Source: Lathyrus oleraceus (lineage: Eukaryota > Streptophyta > Magnoliopsida > Fabales > Fabaceae). From it: a stretch of 64,000 nt of DNA. Below the pieces are notes generated by a model. It ran no database searches, had not been told where the DNA came from, and saw only the letters and a program-made list of their open reading frames with translations. The stretch lies in contig NC_066583.1 of the NCBI RefSeq assembly GCF_024323335.1, positions 413,552,031 through 413,616,030 on the forward strand, given 5' to 3'. This document shows, piece by piece, positions 45,650 to 56,976 of the stretch. The translations under genes were made by a program, and so were the position numbers. Each line of letters opens with the position of its first letter. Position 1 is the stretch's first letter.

Positions 45650-46748
45650 TGTTGATTCTAGGTGTTGGCAGCAATTTTGGTAAAACAAAGAGTGTTCACA
45701 AGATGTCTTGTGTGATGTCTTAACATGAGATATCCTATGTACCTGCTGGAGTTGAAGAACATATGCAAGCAGGATTGTTTCAGAATGCCACTTACAATGC
45801 TAAGGCTTCTGATATTGGATGTACCTGCTGGAGCTAAATTGGAAGACATATGCTGCAGGATTGTTTCAGTTGACATACTCATTGTCATGGTAACTGATAT
45901 GGTTGTACCTGCTATAAAAGGAAACTGGATTATGCAGGATTTTTCGAGATGTCAGACCCGATGTCATGACATCCTGTACACATAACATTCAGTATGAATG
46001 TTTGGTGTTTTGTGATTGCACAATTAGTGGCAATCATTGGTTGATTAAAGATATGGCTAGATGGCGCATTCTATCAGGGATATCAACCAGATTTGTTTAT
46101 TTTCCAAGGAGTTCTTTACAGCTGATATGAAAAGATTTGATTGGAAAATATATTTAGGGTTTTCAAGTTGTCCAATGTTTCTATAAAAAGGGACTTAGAA
46201 AACCTGATTTTACACACAACCAAGACTGAGCGAAATTTAGAGAGAGAGCTAGGGTTTGTGTCTGTAGGTCATTCAAGTCATCCATAGATGATTGAATTGG
46301 ACTGATTTGTCTTCTTGATCAAAGCTTTGAAGCAAGATCAAGAGTGTGTCTTCTTGATTGAAACTGTGAAGTAAAATCAAGAATATTGTAATTGAATAGT
46401 ATTTTCTTTTCACAAGGGATTGTTGTTTAAAATCACGGGTGTGTGATTGTAAGGGAAGTGAGTGGGTTCTCATATCTAAGAGTGCTTAGGTAGAAATTGC
46501 ACGGGTAGAGATTAGGTGAGAAAGACTGTAACTTGGTGAAGTGTACGGGTAGTCTTTGAACTAATTCTATTATAGTGAATTTCCTTCCTGGCTTGGCAGC
46601 CCCCAGACGTAGGTGAGTTGCACCGAACTGGGTTAACAATTGCTTGTGTTGATTGTTTTACAATTCTGTTTAATTATCCATTGTTTATTAACAGATATTA
46701 GTGTCGTGACATTACCCTCGACATCTTATATCTGATACCAGAATTTCA
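45650..46748 (+). repeat. Sire element 3' LTR
   Basis: 1099 bp, TGTTGATTCTAGG to GAATTTCA, with the TATA box at 46182-46190. Differs from the 5' LTR at about 19 positions by eye. Confidence 0.93.
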
Positions 46749-47901
46749 AGAATGATCACGAAGGATACAAAGGTGTCGCAAAGAAATTGAACCACCGATA
46801 TAATCCTCGGTCAATCCACAAAATAATGGAGACAAACTGCTGAAGAATAGAGAGATCAACATCCCAAAGGCTCAACCCTAGATGGGGAAGGAGATCTGCT
46901 GAGGAAAAAACATCCAATCCGTAGGGAATTTTAGGTCAACACCATAAAAATGGGAGACAACCCTACTGGGGAAGAATCAAAAAGCTGTTTAAAACCAGGA
47001 GGAAACTCTGACTAGGAGCAAAGATAGATGGAGATTGGTGGGGACACCACAACGATCTACTGGGGATAATCAAACATCTTCTGATGACGATCCACCTGCT
47101 GAGGAAAAACGAACTCCGCTAGGGAAGGCCGAAACTCTTGTTGGGGACAAGGACACGCCGCAACCAACTCAGCTGGGAAAAAAGAAAGAATCTCTGTCGG
47201 GGATCAAATACTCCACCAAGGATTTGAAACAATACTGATGTCTAGGGATACCCGAAGAATTAACTGCTTGGGGAACCTCAGATGTTTCGCACTTAAGAAC
47301 TTGCTTCTTACTGAAATGTTGTTGATATTCTTTTTACTTGCTTTGGGAAAGTTTTTGCTTTTATATATTAAAGAAAACTTGATTTTAATTTAAAAATTTA
47401 ATTTCAAAATGATCATAATAAAATTTAAAACTATTGGCTGAAGTAAATAAGAGTAGAAACAATTGGATAAAAGCTCAACTTTATTTAATAGAATGGTAGT
47501 CTGTAAATGACAAGACTCCATTGATTTTACAAAGTTGAAAATGGTAATTTACATGGAAAAGGGGTACATTGAATACAAATGATCCTTAATCCTTCTACCA
47601 ACTCTTGATATCCACTGGGCTCTAGACCGCTGGTGGAGATGAATCGATGTCAACCCTTGTGCTCAAACAAGTCTTCAAAATCACTGAAGATCAATAGAAT
47701 GCAGTTACTTGCCATAATCCCTAATTTTTGCATAAGTTTCCCCAAGGTGGGGTACTCAACTTATCGGGAAATTCTTTTCTATTTTATGTCTCTAATTTTT
47801 TCCTGGATCGCCCTTTCGGGTTTTCAATCCACCGAGACACTCATTTTTTGCCTAAGTCGCCCTTTCGGGTTTTCAACTTAGCGAGCTGTTCTTTTCTTTT
47901 T
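46749..47901 (-). other. Ogre C 3' region, integrase-proximal part
   Basis: No gene. It resumes the Ogre C 3' region interrupted by the Sire element. CTGGGGA/ACTGAGGAAA phrases (46840-47230) match the style of the segment left of the insertion. Near the integrase stop lie two copies of CGCCCTTTCGGGTTTTCAA (47809-47827 and 47858-47876), the reverse complement of the twin motif in Ogre D. Confidence 0.7.
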
Positions 47902-48789
47902 TTAGGCGAAGTATTTCTTGATTGCATCTGCATTCACAGGACGAGTGAACTCTTCATCATCCATAATTGCAAGAATCAATGCACCGCATGAAAAGGCTCT
48001 CTTAACAACATATGGGCCTTCATAATTGGGAGTCCATTTTCGTCTAGAATCTGGATTAAACAATAAAATCTTCTTGAGCACAAGGTCAGCTTCTCTGAAC
48101 ACTTGAGCTTTGACCTTCTTATCAAAAGCTTTCTTCATTCTCTGCTGATATAACTGACCATGACACATGGCAGTCAATCTCTTCTCTTCAATTAAAATCA
48201 ACTGGTTAAACCTAGTCTGACACCATTCAGCTTCAGTCAACTTGGCTTCCATGAGCACACACAATGACGGAATCTCATCCTCTATGGGGAGCACTACTTC
48301 CATACCATATACAAGAGAGAAAGGGGTTGCCCCTGTTGAAGTGCGGACGGATGTACGATGCCCATGTAAAGCAAATGGGAGCATCTAATGCCAATCCTTA
48401 TATGTGACAACCATCTTCTGGATAATCTTCTTGATGTTCTTGTTCGCAGCTTCAACAACCCCATTCATCTTGGGTCTATAGGGAGAAGAATTATGATGTG
48501 CAATCTTGAAGTCTTTGCAAAGAGCTTCCACCATGTTATTACTCAAGTTTGATCCATTGTCAGTAATGATCTTACTTGGCACACCATAACGACATATGAT
48601 CTGATTCTTGATAAACCTTACAACAACTTGCTTGGTTACATTTACGTACGATGCCGCTTCAACCCATTTGGTGAAGTAGTCAATTGCCACTAAAATGAAA
48701 CGACGTCTATTCGAAGCTTTGGGCTCAATAATCCCAATCATATCAATTCCCCACGTGGAGAAGGGCCATGGGGAAGAGATAACATTCAA
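47902..48789 (-). pseudogene. Ogre C integrase core and C-terminus
   Basis: Two adjoining open blocks separated by a stop at 48385. The first (48789-48385) has MNVISSPWPFSTWGIDMIG, the catalytic pattern AIDYFTKWVE, ITDNGSNLSNN and GVVEAANKNIKKI with D, D and E in place, ending at YKDWH. The second (48384-47902) has FALHGHRTSVRTSTGATPFSLVYGM, AFDKKVKAQVFREADLVLKKI and the tail ending VNADAIKKYFA. Integrase joins the element's DNA to the host genome. The upstream zinc region is damaged (see the neighbouring entry), so the copy is inactive. Confidence 0.88.
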
Positions 48790-49333
48790 TATTCTTCACA
48801 AACTTACAAATGTCAGATTCCATTGTCAGCCAATAGTAACCTGCTCGCAACATCTTCTTCGCCCTTGCATGTCCATTGGAATAAGTACCAAAGGAACCTT
48901 CATTCACTTAAGTCATCAACAAGTCAGCCTCGTGTCTATCCATGCATCTGAGCAAAACCATGTCGAAGTTTCTCTTGTACAATATATCACTATTCAAGTA
49001 GAAATTACCGGCTAATCTTCTCAAAGTCTTCTTATCTTTCAAAGATGACCCAGGCGGGTAAATTTGACTTTGGAGGAAACATTTGATGTCATAATACCAC
49101 GGCTTCTCATCTTTAATCTCTTCAACAACAAACACATGAGCTGGCCTATCAAGACGCATCACAGATAAATTGGGAACTTCATTCCAATACTTCACCATAA
49201 TCATTGATGCCAACGTTGCAAGAGCATCTGTCATCCAGTTCTCATCTCGAGGGATATGATGTGTGCCTTGAGGAGTAATGATTACTGCCCCAATGCCAAT
49301 TCCATATTGATTAACAGCTCCATCAAATACCAT
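48790..49333 (-). pseudogene. Ogre C second (archaeal-type) RNase H and integrase zinc region, deleted
   Basis: The frame at 49333 starts MVFDGAVNQYGIGIGAVIITPQG, the first strand of the extra RNase H typical of the Tat/Ogre clade, then jumps directly to HIPRDENWMTDALATLASM, its last motif. Most of the domain (two conserved acidic positions) is deleted. The integrase N-terminus follows (KTLRRLAGNFYLNSDILYKR, RCMDRHEADLLM). The zinc-binding CHKC block present in Ogre D is deleted near 48797. Stop at 48908. Confidence 0.75.
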
Positions 49334-51076
49334 GCCTCAATGTGAACCAGGTTTTGGCCCTTCTTCTAGCAATGGTTCATCACAATCTTTCATTTTCAAG
49401 TACAAAATCTCTTAATCTGGAAAGTCATACTGTACTGACTGGTAATCTTCATTTGGTTGGTGAATCAAATGGTCATCCAAGATACTACCTTTGATTGCTT
49501 TCTGAGATCGGTATCCGATATCATACTCTGATAACAACATCTGCCAACGGGAAATCCTCCCAGTTAAAGCAGGCTTCTCAAATATATACTTGATTGAATC
49601 CATTTTGGATATCAACCAAGTGGTATGATTCAACATATATTGACGCAGACGCTTAGCAGCCCAAGCCAATGCGCAACAAGTCTTCTCAAGCATTGAATAC
49701 CGAGTCTCACAGTCGGTGAACTTCTTACTGAGGTAGTACATTGAAAATTCTTTCTTTCCAGTCTCATCTTGATGACCAAGAATATAACCCATACTATCTT
49801 CGAGCACAGCCAAATACATGATCAACGGTTTTCCTTCAACAGGTGGAGATAAAATCGGAGGCTCAAGCAAATATTCTTTGATACTATCAAAAGCTTTCTG
49901 GCAGTCTTCGGTCTAATCACAAGACTGATCTTTCTGAAGAAGCTTGAATATAGGCGCACATGTGGCAGTCATGTGGGAAATGAATCTGGAAATATAATTC
50001 AAGCGGCCGAGAAAACCTCTGACTTGCTTCTCAGTTTTGGGCGCAGGCATCTCTTGTATTGCTTTGACCTTGGCAGGATCAACTTCAATACCCTTCTCGC
50101 TGACAATAAAGCCCAACAACTTACCAGAACGAACACCAAAAGTACACTTATTGGGATTCAAGCGAAGTTTATACTTCCTCAAACGCTGGAATAGCTTCAA
50201 CAAATGCTCAACATGTTCCTCTTCATCAATATACTTAGCAATCATGTCATCGACATACATTTCAATCTATTTATGCATCATATCATGAAAAAGAGTAGTC
50301 ATTGCTCTCTGGTAAGTTGCACCAGCATTCTTTAAACTGAAAGGCATCACTCTATAACAGAATGTTCCCCAGGGTGTAATGAATATGGTCTTCTCCATAT
50401 CTTCGGGTGCCATCTTTATCTGATTATACCCGGAAAATCCATCCATAAACGAAAAGACTTTGAATTTAGCAGTATTGTCTACCAACATATCAATGTGTGG
50501 CAGAGGGAAATCATCTTTCGGACTGGCTTTATTCAAATCTCTATAGTCAACACACATGTGGACTTTTCCATCTTTCTTCGGCACAAGCACAATATTGGCC
50601 ACCCATTGTGGATACTTAACAATTACAAGGAAACCGACATCAATCTGCTTATGAACTTCCTCTTTGATCTTCACAGCCATATCAGGATGTGTTCTTCTCA
50701 ATTTCTGCTTGACTGGCGGGCATTCTGGCGTCAACGGCAATCTATGCTCCACAATATCAGAATCCAACCCAGGTATGTCTTGATAAGACCAAGCAAACAC
50801 ATCTGAATACTCTCAAAGAAGATCAATCAACCCCTTCTTAGCATTTGAACACAGTCGAGACCCAATCTTGACTTCCTTCACATCATCTTCGGAACCCAAG
50901 TTGACTAGCTCAATCTGCTCTTCAAACGGCGGAATAATCTTCTCATCTTGCTCAAGAAGATGAGACAATTCATCACTCACTTCTACATCACTTTCCTCCT
51001 CGACCTCAAACACAGGGAATTCAAAATTTGGAGAAGGAGAAGGATCATTGTATTCAATGGGGTTAGGAACCAACCT
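49334..51076 (-). pseudogene. Ogre C reverse transcriptase and RNase H
   Basis: The second pol exon starts at 51076 after the intron (LVPNPIEYNDPSPSPNFEFP). RT motifs in order: KLRRTHPDMAVKIKEEV, VPKKDGKVHMCVDYRDLNKASP, FMDGFSGYNQIKMAPEDMEK, TPWGTFCYRVMPFSLKNAGATYQRAM, then a stop at 50267, and MYVDDMIAK with both catalytic Asp residues. The thumb/connection GFLGRLNYISRFI follows. RNase H includes EFSMYYLSKKFTDCETRYSMLEKTCCALAWA. Further stops lie at 50813, 49913, 49412 and near 49340. Confidence 0.9.
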
Positions 51077-51326
51077 GCATAATGATTTAATATTTTGATT
51101 TTAGAGAAATGAATTTGTGACCAAATATTATGCAGATGGACAATTATATTGTTTATTTATGTTTTTTGTGATTACCATTTTCAGAAATAAGCAAAAAGCA
51201 AAAACAAAACATCAAAGATGTAGATGAATAGAATTAATTTTATTAATGATCAATTTAAAATTCCCAAACAATGTTCACTTATCCCTTAGGCATAGGAGAA
51301 GGATTTTAAAATATAAAAGCAATTAC
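51077..51326 (-). other. Ogre C intron between protease and RT exons
   Basis: A 250-bp AT-rich interval with GTAATT at the 5' end (51326) and ATTATGCAG at the 3' end (51077). Length and both splice sites equal those of copy B, although the interior has diverged. Confidence 0.75.
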
Positions 51327-52030
51327 TTAGATTGATGCAAAATAACAGGAATATCAACAACAATCCAATTGTTTCCTGTCTGTCCATGCATCACAAAGTT
51401 GGTGCAGTCTTCCTCTTTATTATTCTCTAGCACAACAACTAAGTGTTGTTCATTCCCATGAATGAACCCTCCGCTACGGAAGCTAAGTTGCATCTCTTCA
51501 GATCTAACGGTTGACGAGCCCTTATGGAACCCCAAACTCGTTCTTCCGTTGTTGTCGGCGACCTCTACTACACGCCTCCACTGATCAACAGGATCTTCCT
51601 CAACAATCTTCTGTGCATCTTTCAGAGAGGACTAGGTGCCCCAACTCTCTTCTCAGTAGCAATAGATAAGGCTTGGAACGGAGTCCCAACCTCATCCCCA
51701 GCTTCCACATAGGAGAAAGATGACAGATGGCTAACCAACATCGCTTTCTCACCTCCCACATTTACCAGCTTGCCATTCTTGACAAATTTGAGCTTCGGAT
51801 GCAGAGTGGAAGTAACAGCCCCTGCCTCATGAATCCATGGCCTTCCCAACAAACAACTATAGGTCGGGTGAATATCCATTACCTGGAAAGTAATTTGAAA
51901 GTCACTCAGACCTATCTTGACTGGAAGGTCCACTTCTCCAATAACAGTCTTGCGCGAGCCATCAAAGGCTTTGACAATTACTCCACTATACCTCATGGGA
52001 GCTCCTTGATAAGATAACTTTGACAAAGTT
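51327..52030 (-). pseudogene. Ogre C protease, 3' half
   Basis: From 52030 the frame reads LSKLSYQGAPMRYSGVIVKAFDGS, KIGLSDFQITFQVMDIHPTYSCLLGRPWIHEAG and on to the exon end (NFVMHGQTGNNWIVVDIPV). A frame change lies near 51620. The catalytic DTGSS half lies 8.6 kb away at about 60690 because the LTR array is inserted between the two. Confidence 0.85.
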
Positions 52031-52837
52031 TGTAACACCCCTTTTTCTACCCCAAATTAATTAGCACATAATCAGAGTAAATAAGCACGCATATAAAGAA
52101 AAGGGCGTCACATCGACATTTTCGAAACTTAAAACTTTCAAAAACCACAATACACCTGGTCATTCAAAATAACACATTTCATTCAACATGAATATTCAAG
52201 CAATATGCGTTCGCAGCGGAAAATAAAGAATACTCATGTAATTCATAATATGATCCATGTCCCATACCATGATCATCTCTCAATAATCACTTCAAATAAA
52301 ATAAAACAATTAATGACATAAAGCATATAAAAATAAGATACTAGTTCAATACCACTAATCTACCCAGTGTTACATGACCAGAGCATTGACTCAATACCTA
52401 AATTCAAACTAAATACGGAACTCTCCAGCTAATCTTGAGCGAGCTATCGTCCACCTACTCCAGCAATACTACTCGGTAGTATCTGCACGATACCCATGAA
52501 AAGGTAACATTCAAACAGAAAGGGTGAGAATTCCAAATCATTATGAAATAGCATAATAAGGCACAATGAATTAAAACACAATTTAAGAATTCATCACACT
52601 TTGTATAATTATATCAATGATATTAACAGACAATCATTTCATATAATTCAAATGTACATCACACTCACATCAATACACACATTCAATGATCATATAACTA
52701 TAGACGACTAAATGCAAGACAATGTGACTCTATGCATGTGGTACCGTAATGTGAACTCAAAGTTTCACCGCTTTCCGATTCAATATCTAGAATCCAAGCC
52801 ACGCTTCCGATCCGGACAAGACCAAAGCCCTACGTCT

Positions 52838-53000
52838 GTTTCCAATAAAGGATCACCGCTTAATACTACGCCTAATCCCAATCAAGGATTAACGTCTGCT
52901 ACGTCCGTTTCCAATTAAGGATCACCGCTTAATACTACGCCTGATTCCAATCAAGAATCAACGTCTGCTACGTTTGTTTCCAATTAAGGATCACCGCTTG
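52838..53000 (+). repeat. 69-bp tandem repeat in gypsy LTR1
   Basis: GTTTCCAAT(T)AAGGATCACCG recurs at 52838, 52907 and 52976. The same block is present in LTR2 (about 56148-56310) and LTR3 (about 59820-59980). Confidence 0.85.
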
Positions 53001-53571
53001 ACCACTTCCACAATGAAGTCGACTATGCTATGAATGAATGCACACATACCAACACATATGCAATTAAGACCCTCTATACCGTCTTAACATTCCATATATC
53101 ACCATAACTCACAATTGGTACATATATACATTCATCACAACACATCATCTACTATTTCATATACACATCCATAACCAAAAATCATTCACAATCCAATAAT
53201 GGTATACATACACATTCATACAATATTTTATTTTCATCATGATAAAATTCATGGCATTTATAAATCACATAATATTTTATAACATGGAACAATAATAATA
53301 ATCCTTTACGTTATCTTTAGTCATGTTATTTCACAATCAAACATATCAACCATGTTTAACACCCATCAAAATAAAATTCATAGAATTTTCAAGACGCATA
53401 ATACACTATAATATGATATCATAATAATAGCCTTTTTCATTATCTTACCAATGCATCCGTCCGCATTCAAAAAGGAGCTATAATGCTCAATTAATTCATT
53501 AATCTATCTTAATCAAGATTTAGATTAATATTTATTCATTGCATAAGTATTCAACAACAACCTCTCTAACC

Positions 53572-53618
53572 TAGTGGTAAGGCATGTATAGTTTCAGGGA
53601 GGTCCTGGGTTCGAACCC
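53572..53618 (+). promoter_or_regulatory. tRNA-like A and B boxes in LTR1 (SINE-like)
   Basis: An A-box-like TAGTGGTAAGGC (53572) and a perfect B box GGTTCGAACCC (53608-53618) lie 36 bp apart, the spacing of an internal pol III promoter. They read opposite to the LTR's own transcription. No cloverleaf tRNA is formed, so this resembles the head of a SINE captured in the LTR. Confidence 0.6.
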
Positions 53619-53969
53619 CACTGGTGACAAATTTTGTATAGACAGAAAATTAAATTCTGTTTCATAATAATGTTAACCGGTTAACGCAAGACAGAACGCA
53701 ATTTTTCATAAATCGTAACAGTGTTAACCGGTTAACGCAAAATCCTGCACTAACAACGAAACATAATGCAGATTTCTCCTCATTTTTCACCGTTGGAGGA
53801 CTTCCGGACCTCCGATTTCGATTGCGTAAAAAGCTACACGTTCAGTAAATTATGACTCATCCAATTATATATTAATTCACAGTTTTAGAATAATTTAATC
53901 ATCACAATTCAAGAGTATTTATCAAGACCTAATAATTCCAAAACCATGTCAATTAAGGATTTCAACCTA

Positions 53970-54990
53970 AATCATGTTCCTACCCATTAACTCAATTATA
54001 CTAACCCATAATAATAAGAATTTCCCCCCTTACCTTGTTAATTTGATGGAAACCCTGACTCCTCCTTACTTTTCCTCTCCTCTTTCTCTATTGCCTTCAA
54101 TACTCAAGTGAATTATAATTCTCACTTCCTTCACTCTTACTATTTATAATAGTATTCTAGTTGGGCTTAATTCATGATATTCATCTAATTTAATCACTAG
54201 GTCCAATAATACCTAATATTTAAATACCTTTATTTAAATTCAAATAATTAGCCACTCACTATGCACACTAGGTTAATTAATAATTATTTAATTATATCTC
54301 ATATCACTAAATAATTAATTCCCACACTAATTAAGTTAATTAATCCATTATTATACTACCTCACAACCGCTTAATTACTTAACACTCCAAATAATTAAAT
54401 ATAATATAATAAAATAATATAATAATTAATCCCTAAAATTGGGCTGTTACAACTCTCCCCCACTTAAAAGATTTTCCCCCCTTAATCATGTTCCTACCCA
54501 TTAACTCAATTATACTAACCCATAATAATAAGAATTTCCCCCCTTACCTTGTTAATTTGATGGAAACCCTGACTCCTCCTTACTTTTCCTCTCCTCTTTC
54601 TCTATTGCCTTCAATACTCAAGTGAATTATAATTCTCACTTCCTTCACTCTTACTATTTATAATAGTATTCTAGTTGGGCTTAATTCATGATATTCATCT
54701 AATTTAATCACTAGGTCCAATAATACCTAATATTTAAATACCTTTATTTAAATTCAAATAATTAGCCACTCACTATGCACACTAGGTTAATTAATAATTA
54801 TTTAATTATATCTCATATCACTAAATAATTAATTCCCACACTAATTAAGTTAATTAATCCATTATTATACTACCTCACAACCGCTTGATTACTTAACACT
54901 CCAAATAATTAAATATAATATAATAAAATAATATAATAATTAATCCCTAAAATTGGGCTGTTACAACTCTCCCCCACTTAAAAGATTTTC
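53970..54990 (-). repeat. 514-bp tandem duplication spanning LTR1 edge and polypurine tract
   Basis: Block 53970-54476 is repeated at 54484-54990 with almost no change. Each copy holds the LTR start (minus strand TGTAACAGCCC), the polypurine tract AAGTGGGGGAGAGT and the TATA box. The joint lies in a C-rich run, ATTTTCCCCCCTTA, which resembles sequence within the block. Confidence 0.92.
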
Positions 54991-55340
54991 GTCCTCGAAA
55001 ATTCCTCAAACAAACCTCTCCGGATACGATTCCCTCATCTTATCCTCGAGTTCCCAACCTGCCAATGGAAAATAAAACAAGCACTGACAGTGTTCTCACA
55101 CACATGTCACATACTAGGGAACAAACCTAATTAAACAACCTGGCCGAACGGACCGACCTGCTCTTATACCACTAATGTAACACATTAGTGACTATTGACC
55201 AACTGGTCGACCATGCTCTGATACCACTAATGTAACACATTAGTGACTATTGACCAACTGGTCGACCATGCTCTGATACCACTAATGTAACACATTAGTG
55301 ACTATTGACCAACTGGTCGACCATGCTCTGATACCACTAA
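54966..55340 (-). mobile_element. Gypsy internal remnant 1 with multiplied primer-site junction
   Basis: Minus-strand polypurine tract at 54966-54979; then the last residues of a gypsy pol (WELEDKMRESYPERFV, stop at 55006). About 100 bp later come four copies of the primer site (GCTCTGATACCA on plus, first one degenerate) in a 55-bp repeat starting at 55167, 55222, 55277 and 55332. All of gag-pol between is gone. Confidence 0.85.
55167..55340. repeat. 55-bp repeat of LTR end plus iMet primer site
   Basis: Each unit reads TACCACTAATGTAACAC plus ATTAGTGACTATTGACC and GACCATGCTCTGA: the reverse complement of the primer site, the 4-bp gap and the first 8 bases of the LTR, then internal sequence. 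The last copy runs into the true LTR2. The same array is at 58851-59015. Confidence 0.9.
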
Positions 55341-56881
55341 TGTAACACCCCTCTTTCTACCCCAAATTATTTAGCACATAATCAGAGTAAATAAGCACGC
55401 ATATAAAGAAAAGGGCGTCACATCGGCGTTTTCGAAACTTAAAACTTTCAAAAACCACAATACACCTGGTCATTGAAAATAACACATTTCATTCAACATG
55501 AATATTCAAGCAATATGCGTTCGCAGCGGAAAATAAAGAATACTCATGTAATTCATAATATGATCCATGTCCCATACCGTGATCATCTCTCAATAATCAC
55601 TTCAAATAAAATAAAACAATTAATGACATAAAGCACATAAAAATAAGATACTAGTTCAATACCACTAATCTACCCAGTGTTACATGACCAGAGCATTGAC
55701 TCAATACCTAAATTCAAACTAAATACGAAACTCTCCAGCTAATCTTGAGCGAGCTACCGTCCACCTACTCCAGCAATACTACTCGGTAGTATCTGCACGA
55801 TACCCATGAAAAGGTAACATTTAAACAGAAAGGGTGAGAATTCCAAATCATTATGAAATAGCATAATAAGGCACAATGAATTAAAACACAATTTAAGAAT
55901 TCATCACACTTTGTATAATTATATCAATGATATTAACAAACAATCATTTCACATAATTCAAATGTACATCACACTCACATCAATACACACATTCAATGAT
56001 GATATAACTATAGAGGACTCAATGCAAGACAATGTGACTCTATGCATGTGGTACCGTAATGTGAACTCAAAGTTTCACCGCTTTCCGATTCAATATCTAG
56101 AATTCAAGCCACGCTTCCGATCCGGACAAGACCAAAGCCCTACGTCTGTTTCCGATAAAGGATCACCGCTTAATACTACGCCTAATCCCAATCAAGGATT
56201 AACGTCTGCTACGTCTGTTTCCAATTAAGGATCACCGCTTAATACTACGCCTGATTCCAATCAAGAATCAACGTCTGCTACGTCTGTTTCCAATTAAGGA
56301 TCACCGCTTGACCACTTCCACAATGAAGTCGACTATGCTATGAATGAATGCACACATACCAACACATATGCAATTAAGACCCTCTATACCGTCTTAACAT
56401 TCCATATATCACCATAACTCACAATTGGTACATATATACATTCATCACAACACATCATCTACTATTTCATATACACATCCATAACCAAAAATCATTCACA
56501 ATACAATAATGGTATACATACACATTCATACAATATTTTATTTTCATCATGATAAAATTCATGGCATTTATAAATCACATAATATTTTATAACATGGAAC
56601 AATAATAATAATCCTTTACGTTATCTTTACTCATGTTATTTCACAATCAAACATATCAACCATGTTTAACACCCATCAAAATAAAATTCATAGAATTTGT
56701 AAGACGCATAATACACTATAATATGATATCATAATAATAACCTTTTTCATTATCTTACCAATGCATCCGTCCTCATTCAAAACGGAGCTATAATGCTCAA
56801 TTAATTCATTAATCTATCTTAATCAAGATTTAGATTAATATTTATTCATTGCATAAGTATTCAACAACAACCTCTCTAGCT

Positions 56882-56928
56882 TAGTGGTAAGGCATGTATA
56901 GTTTCAGGGAGGTCCTGGGTTCGAACCC
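56882..56928 (+). promoter_or_regulatory. tRNA-like A and B boxes in LTR2
   Basis: The A and B boxes and spacing are as in LTR1, with B box GGTTCGAACCC at 56918-56928. The preceding base differs (CTTAGTGG versus CCTAGTGG). Confidence 0.55.
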
Positions 56929-56976
56929 CACTGGTGACAAATTCTGTATAGACAGAAAATTAAATTCTGTTTCATG

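Larger units (their letters stand above)
32115..46748 (+). mobile_element. Sire-type Ty1/copia retrotransposon (with nested copia)
   Basis: A complete element with 1099-bp LTRs (32115-33213 and 45650-46748), iMet primer site, gag-pol and polypurine tract, inserted in the Ogre C 3' region. Flanking pentamers AAAAT and AGAAT differ by one base and are the likely target duplication. The LTRs differ at roughly 19 positions by eye count, about 1.7 percent. Gag start (RPPILDGSNYDYWK) and RT box (IYVDDIVFGG) point to the Sire/Maximus lineage. A second copia element sits inside its gag gene. Confidence 0.92.
52031..54451 (-). repeat. Gypsy LTR1 (2421 bp)
   Basis: Bounded by TGTAACACCCC at 52031 and GGGCTGTTACA at 54451. 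Contains a 69-bp repeat (units near 52838, 52907 and 52976), pol III-like boxes at 53572-53618, two GTTAACCGGTTAAC palindromes (53672 and 53723) and a minus-strand TATA box ATTATAAATA at 54141-54150. No gene; the short VSNKGSPLNTTPNPNQ frame is the 69-bp repeat translated. Confidence 0.9.

Noticed and set aside
53572..53640. Possible tRNA gene in the gypsy LTR
   Set aside because: The B box is perfect but no acceptor stem or cloverleaf can be drawn, so it is at most a SINE-like promoter.
55911..56228. 105-codon frame present in LTR2 and LTR3
   Set aside because: It is open because of the 69-bp repeat and LTR sequence. In LTR1 the equivalent frame is shorter (68 codons), and there is no known domain.
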